Shown here in pieces: positions 26,201-33,736 of a stretch of DNA of 64,000 bases. The DNA comes from Streptomyces sp. NBC_00178. Lineage in GTDB: Bacteria; Actinomycetota; Actinomycetes; Streptomycetales; Streptomycetaceae. A program made the position numbers and the translations under genes. A model generated the notes under the pieces. The model was not told the origin of the DNA. It searched no databases and saw nothing but the letters and a program-made list of their open reading frames with translations. Positions within the stretch are counted from its first letter, which is position 1. Each line of letters begins with the position of its first letter. Location: contig NZ_CP108143.1 in NCBI RefSeq assembly GCF_036206005.1, positions 1 to 64,000 on the forward strand, read 5' to 3'.

Positions 26201-27090
26201 ACTGATCGTTTCAGAATGAGATCGGCGTGGCGACTGGTTCTGGCGATCTTGGCAGGCAGGGTCTGGCGGGTGTCTGCCGATCTTGTCCCGGATGAGCTCT
26301 GGGACCGCATAGCTCCATTGCTGCCGCCGCGACAGGAACGTCGGCACCGGTATACCCCGGCCGCCTTCCGGTGTCTGACCGGGTGGCGTTGGCAGGCATC
26401 ATCTACGTGCTGCGCAGGGGTGTTGCCTGGCGTGACGTTCCAGTGCAGGTGGTGGGCTGTTCCGGCATCACCTGTTGGCGCCTACTGCGGGACTGGACCG
26501 AGGCCGGGGTCTGACCGGCCCTGCACCAGGCCCTGCTGACTGAGCTGCGCGCTGCAGACGCGCTGAACATGGACGACTGCGCAGTCGACGGCTCCCACAT
26601 CCGGGCTCTCAAAGGGGGAGATCACGTCGGGCCTTCACCGGTCGATCGTGGGCGGCCCGGATCCAAGCATCACGTGATCGTGGACCGCCAGGGGATACCG
26701 CTCGCGGTCTCGCTGACCGGCGGAAACCATCACGACGTCACACAGTTGATTCCCCTGCTCGACGCGATCCCTCGCATAGGCGGGCTGACGGGCCGCCCGC
26801 GGAACCGGCCCAAGCGGATGTTCGCCGATCGCGGCTACGACTTCGACAAGTACCGTCGCCTGCTGTGGAAGCGCGGCATCAAGCCACTCATCGCCAGGCG
26901 GGGTGTCGCGCATGGTTCCGGCCTGGGGAAGACCCGGTGGGTTGTCGAGCGCACCTTCGCCTGGCTCCACCAGTTCAAGCGCCTACGAATCCGCTACGAA
27001 CGCCGTGCCGACCTCCACCACGGTCTCCTGCAACTGGCCTGCTGCATCATCTGTCTCCGCCGACTGCAGGCACCGTCCCAGAAGGATCAG
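26201..27090 (+). mobile_element. IS5-family element with decayed transposase
   Basis: About 890 bp. The left end reads ACTGATCGTTTCAGAATGAG at 26201-26220. The right end is the imperfect inverse, ending AAGGATCAGT at about 27090. The same left-end sequence recurs at 27794 (variant), 43905 and 45579, so the family is scattered across the window. No clean target duplication is visible. Confidence 0.75.
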
Positions 27091-27093
27091 TAG
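26270..27093 (+). pseudogene. IS5-family transposase with a frameshift and a nonsense codon
   Basis: It begins at GTG 26270 (SADLVPDELWDRIAPLLPPR). The frame shifts near 26350, continuing as DRVALAGIIYVLRRGVAWRD, and meets an in-frame TGA at 26512 where homologues have Trp. The DDE half then reads on intact: DDCAVDGSHIRAL, FADRGYDFDKYRRLL and WVVERTFAWLHQFKRLR. With two lesions it cannot make an active transposase by itself. Confidence 0.85.
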
Positions 27094-27103
27094 GGTCGTC
27101 GGT

Positions 27104-27832
27104 GTGCGTGATCTACGAGTGGTCCTGATCGGCGGGACATCGAACGTCGGGAAGTCGACCGTCGCCCAAGAGGTGGCGGCAAAAATCGGGTTCGAGTACC
27201 TGAGCACTGACGCGATGGCCCAGCACCCAGGCCGGCCCTGGAGAACCCCGGAGTGGGAGGTGCCGGCGCACGTCGCTGAGCACTACGGATCACTTACGGT
27301 GGACGAGCTGATCACGTCTGTGTTCGACCACTACGATCGGCTCTGGCCCCGCATCGAAGAGCTGATCACGGCCCGTGCGGCCAGCGACCGCGGCAGTCCG
27401 GGCCTGGTCCTGGAGGGGTCGGCACTCTGGCCCGTCCGCGTCGCCAGGCTACAGGTCCCGCACGCGGCAGCCGTATGGCTCACCACTGGCGACTCGCTAG
27501 TACGCGCCCGCGTTCACGCTGCGGGCTCCTATGAATCAGCCGCAGACGAGGAACGGGTCCTGATGGACAAGTTCCTGGCCCGCACGGAGCGCTACCAGGC
27601 ACTGATGATCGAGGCCATCGACAGGCTGGGCCTGGCTCGCATCGACGCGGGTGGCGGACAGTCCGCCGAAGAACTGGCTGACACTGTGCTCGCGACAGTC
27701 GACGCGCAGACCGCGCTGGGACGGTCATCCACCGGCCGGTGGCCGTTCATGACTGCTCACCTACGGTGCATCCCGGCGCCAAGCACCCCACCAGCTCATA
27801 TTGAAACGATCAGTGAGCTGTTTCCAACCTGA
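27104..27832 (+). CDS. P-loop kinase-like ATPase with an IS-derived C-terminus
   Basis: 242 residues from GTG 27104. The Walker A motif is GGTSNVGKST near residues 8-17, and the protein resembles small AAA-type or nucleoside/sugar-kinase-like ATPases; the acceptor is unknown. The gene begins 14 bp after the right end of the decayed IS. Its last 15 or so codons read through another IS end (AHIETISE) and use a stop inside the adjacent ISL2-like element. The native C-terminus has therefore been replaced, probably after about residue 215-225. It may be a trapped, slightly truncated passenger gene. Confidence 0.65.
   Translation: MRDLRVVLIGGTSNVGKSTVAQEVAAKIGFEYLSTDAMAQHPGRPWRTPEWEVPAHVAEHYGSLTVDELITSVFDHYDRLWPRIEELITARAASDRGSPGLVLEGSALWPVRVARLQVPHAAAVWLTTGDSLVRARVHAAGSYESAADEERVLMDKFLARTERYQALMIEAIDRLGLARIDAGGGQSAEELADTVLATVDAQTALGRSSTGRWPFMTAHLRCIPAPSTPPAHIETISELFPT
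27794..27814 (-). repeat. Isolated IS5-family terminus
   Basis: On the minus strand ACTGATCGTTTCAATATGAG, two bases different from the left end of the element at 26201. It directly abuts ISL2-like copy 2, whose left target AGT is the last three bases of this end. Confidence 0.75.
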
Positions 27833-28699
27833 CGGGAGGTTAGACGGGCGGCCCCGGCAGCGGACATGAAGAAAGCCCCTGGTAGACGGGTTCACGACCA
27901 AGATCACCAGTCCGCCAGGAGCCTTCGCGTGCTTGTCTACCCGTCCGGCATCGATCTGTCCAGCCGCACCCTGCAGCACCTCTCCGGTCTCCTCGCAGGT
28001 CACCGCCGTCGAATCGGCTCCCGATGGCGTCGCCTGACCTGCGGCCGGCAAGCCCTGCTCGTCTTGGCGCACCTTCGCTGCGGCGACACCTACGCCCGCC
28101 TTGCAGCAGGTTTCCGCGTCGGGATAGCGACGGTCTACCGATACATACGCGAGGCCGTCGACCTCCTGGCCGCTCAGGCACCAACGCTGGAGCAGGCGAT
28201 GCGGACCGTGCGGAGGAAGGCGTACGTGATCCTCGACGGCACCGTGCTGCCGATCGACCGCATCGCTGCCGACCAGCCGTATTACTCGGGGAAGAAGAAG
28301 CACCACGGGATGAACGTGCAGGTACTCGCGGATCCAGCCGGCCGTCTGATCTGGGCTTCGGACGCGCTGCCCGGGGCAGTACACGATCTGACCGCGGCCC
28401 GGACCCACGGCATTCCCGCCGCTCTCGCCGCCGATGGCATCAAGTGCTGGGCGGACAAGGCGTATCAGGGCGCAGGTCCTGCTGTCCGCGTCCCGTTCCG
28501 TGGCAAAGGTCTGCGCGGTTGGCGCCGGCGTCACAACCGCGATCACGCCAAGATCCGAAGCCTCGGCGAACGAGCCATGGCCACCCTCAAATGCTGGCGG
28601 CTCCTGCGGAAGCTCCGTTGCAGCACCACCCGGATCACCACCGTCGTCCGCGCCGTCATCGCCCTCGAACTCGCCACCTGATCAAGATGGAAAAGGCTC
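27815..28699 (+). mobile_element. IS5-family (ISL2-like) insertion sequence, copy 2
   Basis: 885 bp with the same ends as copies 1, 3 and 4. The left flank is AGT but the right flank is CAG, so there is no target duplication. The left side is the end of another IS and the right side is an unrelated truncated gene. This marks a recombination or deletion junction. Confidence 0.92.
27929..28681 (+). CDS. IS5-family DDE transposase (copy 2)
   Basis: 250 residues from GTG 27929 with AGGAG seven bases upstream (ATG 27866 would add 21 residues). Identical in sequence to copies 1, 3 and 4, with the DDE residues intact (DGTVLPID, ADKAYQG, LGERAMATLK). Although its own flanks are rearranged, both element ends are complete, so the copy should still be mobile. 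Confidence 0.93.
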   Translation: MLVYPSGIDLSSRTLQHLSGLLAGHRRRIGSRWRRLTCGRQALLVLAHLRCGDTYARLAAGFRVGIATVYRYIREAVDLLAAQAPTLEQAMRTVRRKAYVILDGTVLPIDRIAADQPYYSGKKKHHGMNVQVLADPAGRLIWASDALPGAVHDLTAARTHGIPAALAADGIKCWADKAYQGAGPAVRVPFRGKGLRGWRRRHNRDHAKIRSLGERAMATLKCWRLLRKLRCSTTRITTVVRAVIALELAT

Positions 28700-28887
28700 C
28701 AGCAGTCCAACAACATCTGCCTGTCGTTCCGCGACGCCAGGTACTGCACGGAGTTGTAGGGCACGATCAGCAGCCGGCCACTCTCGCGGACTCGCTCTGC
28801 GTCGACGGCAAGGGGTGGCTCGTCCGCCCGCTGGCTGCGGGCGAGGAACGCCACGGCGAGTTGCAGGGCTTCGTCCTGCTGCATCAT
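28700..28887 (-). pseudogene. YrhB-domain protein, N-terminal fragment
   Basis: From the ATG at 28887 the frame reads QLAVAFLARSQRADEPPLAV, later GRLLIVPYNSVQYLASRNDR and QMLLDCW, then runs into IS copy 2. The pattern matches the N-terminal half of YrhB-type proteins (immunity protein 35-like). The C-terminal half is gone. An intact relative lies at 50803-51372. Confidence 0.7.
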
Positions 28888-28916
28888 GCGTCTCCAGTTC
28901 GTTGGCCCGATGAGAC

Positions 28917-29785
28917 GCACCCTATTGGTCCTGGGATGATCTTTGCGTGGCTGGTGTGATCACGGCGTCGGAGCCGTCTTGGATAGCCCCGTTCACCGGG
29001 TTGAGCCCGAGACAGTTCGGGAAGCTGCTGACGGTGCTGCGGCGTGAGGGTGCGGATGCGGTCCGCAAGGGTCGGCCGTGGAGCCTTCCGCTGGAGGACC
29101 GGGCCCTGCTGGTCGCGGCGTACTGGCGCACAAACCTCACCATGCGGCAACTCGCTCCGCTGTTCGGTGTCTCGAAGTCCGCTGCCGACCGCATCATCGA
29201 CCACCTCGGACCGATGCTCGCACTCCAGCCGCGCAAGCGGTTCGCCAAGGACACTGTCCTCATCGTGGACGGCACCCTCGTGCCCACCCGCGACCACGCC
29301 ATTGCCGCGCAGTCGAAGAACTACCGTTACTCCACCAACCACCAGGTCGTCATCGACGCCGACACCCGCCTGGTCGTCGTGGTTGGCCGGCCGCTGCCTG
29401 GGAACCGCAACGACTGCAAGGCGTGGGAGGAATCCGGCGCCAGAGCCGCCGTCGGCAAGACCCGGACGATCGCCGACGGCGGCTACCCGGGCACCGGACT
29501 CGTCATGCCCCACCGCCGGCGCAAAGGCGAAGACCTGCCCGACTGGAAGGAAGCACACAACAAGTCCCACAAGCAGGTCCGGGCCCGCGTCGAGCACGTC
29601 TTCGCCCGCATGAAGACCTGGAAGATCCTCCGCGACTGCCGCCTCCGAGGGGACGGAGTCCACCACGCCATGCTCGGCATCGCCCGCCTGCACAACCTCG
29701 CCCTCGCCGGATAGACGGCCGGACCCGACCACGATCGCCCAACCCCCGGCGACTCAGAGATCATTTACGGGACAAGCCTTAGATC
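28917..29785 (+). mobile_element. IS5-family element, second type
   Basis: About 870 bp around an intact transposase. Ends are approximate: ATGATCTTTGCGTGGCTGG on the left and, inverted, ATGATCTCTGAGTCGCCGG on the right are imperfect matches. It sits just upstream of the truncated YrhB fragment. Confidence 0.65.
28947..29714 (+). CDS. IS5-family DDE transposase, second type
   Basis: 255 residues from GTG 28947. An N-terminal helix-turn-helix (NLTMRQLAPLFGVSKSAADR) is followed by the catalytic set LIVDGTLVP (Asp), IADGGYPG (Asp) and RARVEHVFARMK (Glu). It is unrelated in detail to the 250-residue transposase of the four-copy element. No interruption is seen, so it is probably functional. Confidence 0.92.
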   Translation: MAGVITASEPSWIAPFTGLSPRQFGKLLTVLRREGADAVRKGRPWSLPLEDRALLVAAYWRTNLTMRQLAPLFGVSKSAADRIIDHLGPMLALQPRKRFAKDTVLIVDGTLVPTRDHAIAAQSKNYRYSTNHQVVIDADTRLVVVVGRPLPGNRNDCKAWEESGARAAVGKTRTIADGGYPGTGLVMPHRRRKGEDLPDWKEAHNKSHKQVRARVEHVFARMKTWKILRDCRLRGDGVHHAMLGIARLHNLALAG

Positions 29786-30084
29786 AAGAAAGCTGGGAGA
29801 CCTCAATGTCATTGGAGAAGTCTTCCACCCGGCACTGACAACAGAGTGCCGCTGTGTCCTGCTCGCCCTCCAGCCTCCGGGAGGGCGTGGTCCGTGCGGA
29901 GGGCCACGAGCTGCGGGACGAGGATACAAGATCATCCCATCCTGTCCGTCATCCGGGGACGTACTCACCACGTGTGTAGCTCCACTCCTCCGTCACACGA
30001 CCGTGCGGCCGCGCGAGGGTACGTGCGAATCAGCGTCCAAACGTCGCGTCCCGGGGGCGGTTGTCCCACCCCCGGGACGGATCG
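29786..30084. other. Spacer downstream of the IS
   Basis: About 300 bp with no supported gene. CGTCCCGGGGGCGG near 30046 and CCGCCCCCGGG-like words on the other strand could terminate the operon that ends at 30085. Confidence 0.4.
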
Positions 30085-30489
30085 TCAGTGGCGACGCCAG
30101 CGGCGATTGACGAGGGGAACGCCGAGGCGAGCGGCCACCGTACGTTCCAACTCACTAACCACGACAGCCGGGGTATCGGCGCGGAGCGGCAGCACCCAGT
30201 AGGCCGACCACTCCTCCCGCTTGGACCTGGACTCCGTCATGTGCTGACGGATACGAACCGAAGCGGCGCCCCCGCAGAGCGCCCGCTCGGGTCGGGTCCG
30301 TCCGCAGTAGCAGGCCACGCCCTCTCCGTTCACCGGGATGTAGATGGCACGACGCTCGTTCCCGCTGTCCTCCCCGATCCAGATCGGAGAGTCCCGGTAC
30401 TCCTCCAGCCAGGGGCCTACCAGGCTGGCCAGCACGGCGTAGCGCTCGGGCGTCATCGTGGCGACGCCCTGCCACACCAGGGCGCTCAC
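30085..30489 (-). CDS. Small hypothetical protein, second gene of an operon near tap-tpg
   Basis: 134 residues starting at a GTG that overlaps the stop of the upstream 666-residue gene by four bases (GTGA), so translation is coupled. It contains CYCGRTRPERALCGG, a possible metal-binding or disulfide cluster, and a C-terminal run SELERTVAARLGVPLVNRRW. There is no signal peptide or membrane helix. I do not recognise a family. The tight coupling implies a shared task with the larger protein. Confidence 0.7.
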   Translation of the reverse strand: MSALVWQGVATMTPERYAVLASLVGPWLEEYRDSPIWIGEDSGNERRAIYIPVNGEGVACYCGRTRPERALCGGAASVRIRQHMTESRSKREEWSAYWVLPLRADTPAVVVSELERTVAARLGVPLVNRRWRRH

Positions 30490-32486
30490 CAGCTGTCCGA
30501 CAGGGGCTCCGACTCGGCGATCTTGCCGAGGCGAGCGGTGATGCCCGCGAGGATCCCGAACGTCGACTCCACCTCGAGCCAGGCGATCTTGTCGTCAGTG
30601 CCGTTCTCGTCGCGCATCTCGATGAGGTCCATCAGCCGGTCCTTCGCGGTGAACACCGCCTCCTGGAACCGGGTGAGGCTCGCGGCCTCCTTGGCGGCGG
30701 GGTTGTTGCGCTCCGCCTCGGAGGTGAAGCCGTGCCGGACCGCCTGGCGCAGGTAGGCGTTGAAGGTGGAGGTCGCCCAGTCCGACGGCTGCTCGACCAG
30801 GGACTTGGACTCGCTGTCCCACCAGCGCAGCGGCCGGCGGGCCCGAGACCGCTTCACGGCGTCGGCCAAGAGCTCGCGGCCCGGCCCGGTCTCCAGGAGG
30901 CCCTTGATGATCTGCCCGACGCTGGTACGGGCGATGGTGGTGCCGACCGTCTCCTCGGCCGAGCCGGCGGCGGCCCGCAGGTGACCGGTGACCACCAAGG
31001 CGACCATGCCGAGCACGCCGAGCACGAGGGCGGCCTGGGTGTCGTTGGCGTGGGCGCGGTCCCGGAGGCCGTCGATGGCGTGGTCCGTGGCGGCGTTCTC
31101 CACCGTCCACTCGGTGTCGACCAGGTCCTGCCACAGGCAGCCGGTGTCCAGCGCCTTGCGGATCGAGTCCAGGTGCTTCGGCGTCTCGACGCTCGCCGAG
31201 TACGAACGCAGTCCCAGTTCCACCACCGGCCCGTTGCGGTGGCTGAGGTAGAGACCAGTCTTACCGAGCTGGGAGCGCACGAGGCGGTTGAAGGCGTGCC
31301 CCTTGCGGGTGAGCTCCTGGACGATCTGGGCGAAGCGAAGGTCGGGCAGGTCGTCCAGGCCAAGCAGGCGCATCCCCTCGGGCACCTGCTCGCGGCCGAT
31401 CAGAACGTCCCGCCGCGCCGTCGCCAGGTCCTTGTCGGGCTGCCCGCCATCCAGCAGGCCCTCGTCGTAGAGGGCCGTCGCCATCTCCTCGGCGACGACG
31501 GCGTGCTGGGAGCCGGGGGAGAACTTCTTGGCGGACACGTTCATGCGCACCAGCACGCTGCGGACAGCGGCGGGGAAGCGCTCCATCCCGCGCTGCGGGT
31601 CGTCGTCCTCGTAGCCGACGATCACCTGGACCGGCACGGTGAGCGCGTTGAGCGCGATCGCCGCTTCGTTCCGCTCCCGCTGGTCCGCCTCGGTACCCTT
31701 CGGCGGCTGCGCCAGTCGCTTGTGGGCCACCTTGGCGATCTTGCGGACGAGCTCACGGCGGGCAACGAGCGGCAGTCGCATGAGGTACGAGGGCAGCAGC
31801 CGGATCCGGGTGTGGTCGCGGGCGTCGCCGGTCAGCCATCCGCGCTCGACCGGCAGGAGCACCAGGCAGGAGATCAGCCGACAGTTGCCGTCCACGGCCG
31901 TGTAGTCCTCGCCGACCGAGTCGGGGGAGCCGGTGAAGGTCGCCGGCACCAGCGTCAGCGAGCGCTCAACGATGCGCTCCCCTACGTCCTGCGGGTTGTC
32001 CTTCTGCACGGCGATCGCGGCCCGGTCCACGGCCTCCATCACGGCCTCGAACGCGTCGCCGTGGACCAGCGTCGCGTACCGGTCGTGCGGGGCCGGCATC
32101 GACAGCGCGAGTCGGCCGCGGGGCGCCTTGGGGTCGGCGGCGTAGCTCGCGTCCGCGAGCAACCGGTCGTTCTCCACCGCAGGGGACATCATCGGCGCGT
32201 ACGCGCGGAAGTTCAGCGTCGTCAGCCAGCCGAACGGCGTCCGGTGCCGCTCACCCCGGCTGAGCTCGAGCTCCTGGGGGTCGGTGGCCAGGTGGGCGAG
32301 ACGCTCGATGTGGCTGGGGCTAAGGAGAACTCCGCCGAGCTTGCCGAGCTGGGTCTGGGCCTTGGTCGTCTGGCTGACCGGCGGGACACGGTGCTCGAAC
32401 TCACCGTTGTCGTTTCGGAATCCGCTGACCGGGATGACCTGGATCTCACGGGTCTCGCCACGGTCCGGCTTGGAACTGCTGCTCAT
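30486..32486 (-). CDS. Large uncharacterised protein with a ParB/DndB-like DGNxR motif
   Basis: 666 residues. Around 195-215 the sequence AVDGNCRLISCLVLL (D199, G200, N201, R203), followed by VPVQVIVGYEDDD near 290, recalls the nucleotide-binding loop and next strand of ParB/DGQHR (DndB) proteins. A hydrophobic stretch lies near 475-495 (AALVLGVLGMVALVVTG), and the C-terminus is helical. The relation to ParB or DndB is an inference from a short motif. It is expressed with the 134-residue gene, upstream of which lie 690 bp and then tpg on the same strand. A DNA-maintenance or defence role is possible but unproven. Confidence 0.75.
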   Translation of the reverse strand: MSSSSKPDRGETREIQVIPVSGFRNDNGEFEHRVPPVSQTTKAQTQLGKLGGVLLSPSHIERLAHLATDPQELELSRGERHRTPFGWLTTLNFRAYAPMMSPAVENDRLLADASYAADPKAPRGRLALSMPAPHDRYATLVHGDAFEAVMEAVDRAAIAVQKDNPQDVGERIVERSLTLVPATFTGSPDSVGEDYTAVDGNCRLISCLVLLPVERGWLTGDARDHTRIRLLPSYLMRLPLVARRELVRKIAKVAHKRLAQPPKGTEADQRERNEAAIALNALTVPVQVIVGYEDDDPQRGMERFPAAVRSVLVRMNVSAKKFSPGSQHAVVAEEMATALYDEGLLDGGQPDKDLATARRDVLIGREQVPEGMRLLGLDDLPDLRFAQIVQELTRKGHAFNRLVRSQLGKTGLYLSHRNGPVVELGLRSYSASVETPKHLDSIRKALDTGCLWQDLVDTEWTVENAATDHAIDGLRDRAHANDTQAALVLGVLGMVALVVTGHLRAAAGSAEETVGTTIARTSVGQIIKGLLETGPGRELLADAVKRSRARRPLRWWDSESKSLVEQPSDWATSTFNAYLRQAVRHGFTSEAERNNPAAKEAASLTRFQEAVFTAKDRLMDLIEMRDENGTDDKIAWLEVESTFGILAGITARLGKIAESEPLSDSW

Positions 32487-33174
32487 GGGGCGCCTTCTTG
32501 GATGGCCGGCGTGTAGTACGCCGGCGTTGGCCGCGCGTCACGCGGCGCCATCCGGGCTGCCACGCACCCACTCCGCCTCTGAAGAACCTCAGTCCGTTCA
32601 GGGTTTCGTAGCGTTGTCACGTCGGTCAGCGGCAGTTCGAGTGCTCTACGTGTGTGGCGGCGAGGCCGTCGCAGGCGGAGAGGAGCCCAAGTCGTGCGGT
32701 TGCAGACCTCGGTCCGCGCGCGCAGGCGTTTGACCGCCGCAATCAACGGCGTCGGCCGCACCCTACCGGTTCGCTGACCATCGCTCAAAGTGGTTTTACT
32801 GGACTTCTTCTGACGCACCGACAGATACCGTGCGACTCCAGGCTCAATAGCTGCGCAAACTCGAGAGACCGGCCCGGCTACCACGTCCGGAGCGCCCAGG
32901 CTGCCTTCCTCGAACCCGCGAGCTGTCCCCGGCCACCCGGTCCCGAGTCGGGGCGAACGGGGCCTGAGTGGCAGGATCAGGGCAGGGGGCTCCGCCCGCA
33001 CACCATTGCCTGCGGGCGCGATACCCAAGGCCGCACTCCGAGGAGTGCAGCTCTCTAGCATCACGACCCTCTGACCAGGGGAAATGGCGGCGCTCAACTG
33101 GCCAGATCGAACGCTCACTGGCCAACTGAAGCGCTCAGTCACATGATTGCATCACGGAGCCCCGCCTGATCGAT
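32487..33174. other. Spacer between tpg and the 666-residue gene, with short repeats
   Basis: No gene is supported. Near 33090-33137 the words GCGCTCAACTGGCCA, ACGCTCACTGGCCAACTG and GCGCTCAGT repeat at 19-20-bp spacing, suggesting protein-binding sites. The promoter of the downstream operon must lie here. Confidence 0.5.
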
Positions 33175-33732
33175 TTAGTAATCCAGGTCGAGGTAATCGA
33201 TGTCGTTGATGGCGACGTCTGAGATTCCGAGGGCGCGGTTTCCGCCGTCCTGGAAATAGATGTCTTTGAATCCTTCGGCGATGATTGTGCGCATCTGCTG
33301 GTCGCTGGCGCCGGTGTTGCGGGCGTCGAAGAGGCGTTGTGCGTAGGCGGGTGGGAGGTGGACGGTGAGGCGTCGGAAGCGTCCGTCGTCGGTCGTGCCG
33401 ACCGCAGCGGAGTAGCCGAACCGTGCCCTCGTCTCCACGGTGATGCCGCTCGTGGCGGCGGCCTGCTTCTGCCGGCGCTTGCGGACCAAGGGCTGCCACC
33501 GCTGCCGTACGGCGTCGTCGATTTTCGCGGCAACGTCGGCCCGGGGATGCTTGCGGGCGCCGCGCCGGTAGCGGTTCACCGAGTCGGCGGTGACCCCGAG
33601 CTCCAGCGCGACGGCTTTGGCGCTGCCGAGCTGTTTGAGCAGGAACCCGATCTGGCCCTTGAGGGTTTTGGGCGGGTTCTTGGTGAACGCTTCTCGGTCG
33701 GCCCGCTCGATCGCGTCGTCGATCTCCCCCAC
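33175..33732 (-). CDS. tpg: Telomere terminal protein Tpg
   Basis: 185 residues, the standard size for Streptomyces terminal protein. The N-terminus (AIERADREAFTKNPPKTLKG) and C-terminus (DVAINDIDYLDLDY) are characteristic. A helix-turn-helix lies at about 37-58 (SAKAVALELGVTADSVNRY). T113-T114 in AAVGTTDDGR includes the position known as the priming Thr-114 in Streptomyces Tpg, to which the first nucleotide is attached when the 3' overhang is filled in. The gene starts 4 bp after the stop of tap, the arrangement seen in other Streptomyces chromosomes. Confidence 0.95.
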   Translation of the reverse strand: MGEIDDAIERADREAFTKNPPKTLKGQIGFLLKQLGSAKAVALELGVTADSVNRYRRGARKHPRADVAAKIDDAVRQRWQPLVRKRRQKQAAATSGITVETRARFGYSAAVGTTDDGRFRRLTVHLPPAYAQRLFDARNTGASDQQMRTIIAEGFKDIYFQDGGNRALGISDVAINDIDYLDLDY

Positions 33733-33736
33733 GGGT

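Noticed and set aside
30732..32516. Long plus-strand frame (594 codons) opposite the 666-residue gene
   Set aside because: Antisense shadow; the minus-strand gene has an overlapping partner and coherent composition.
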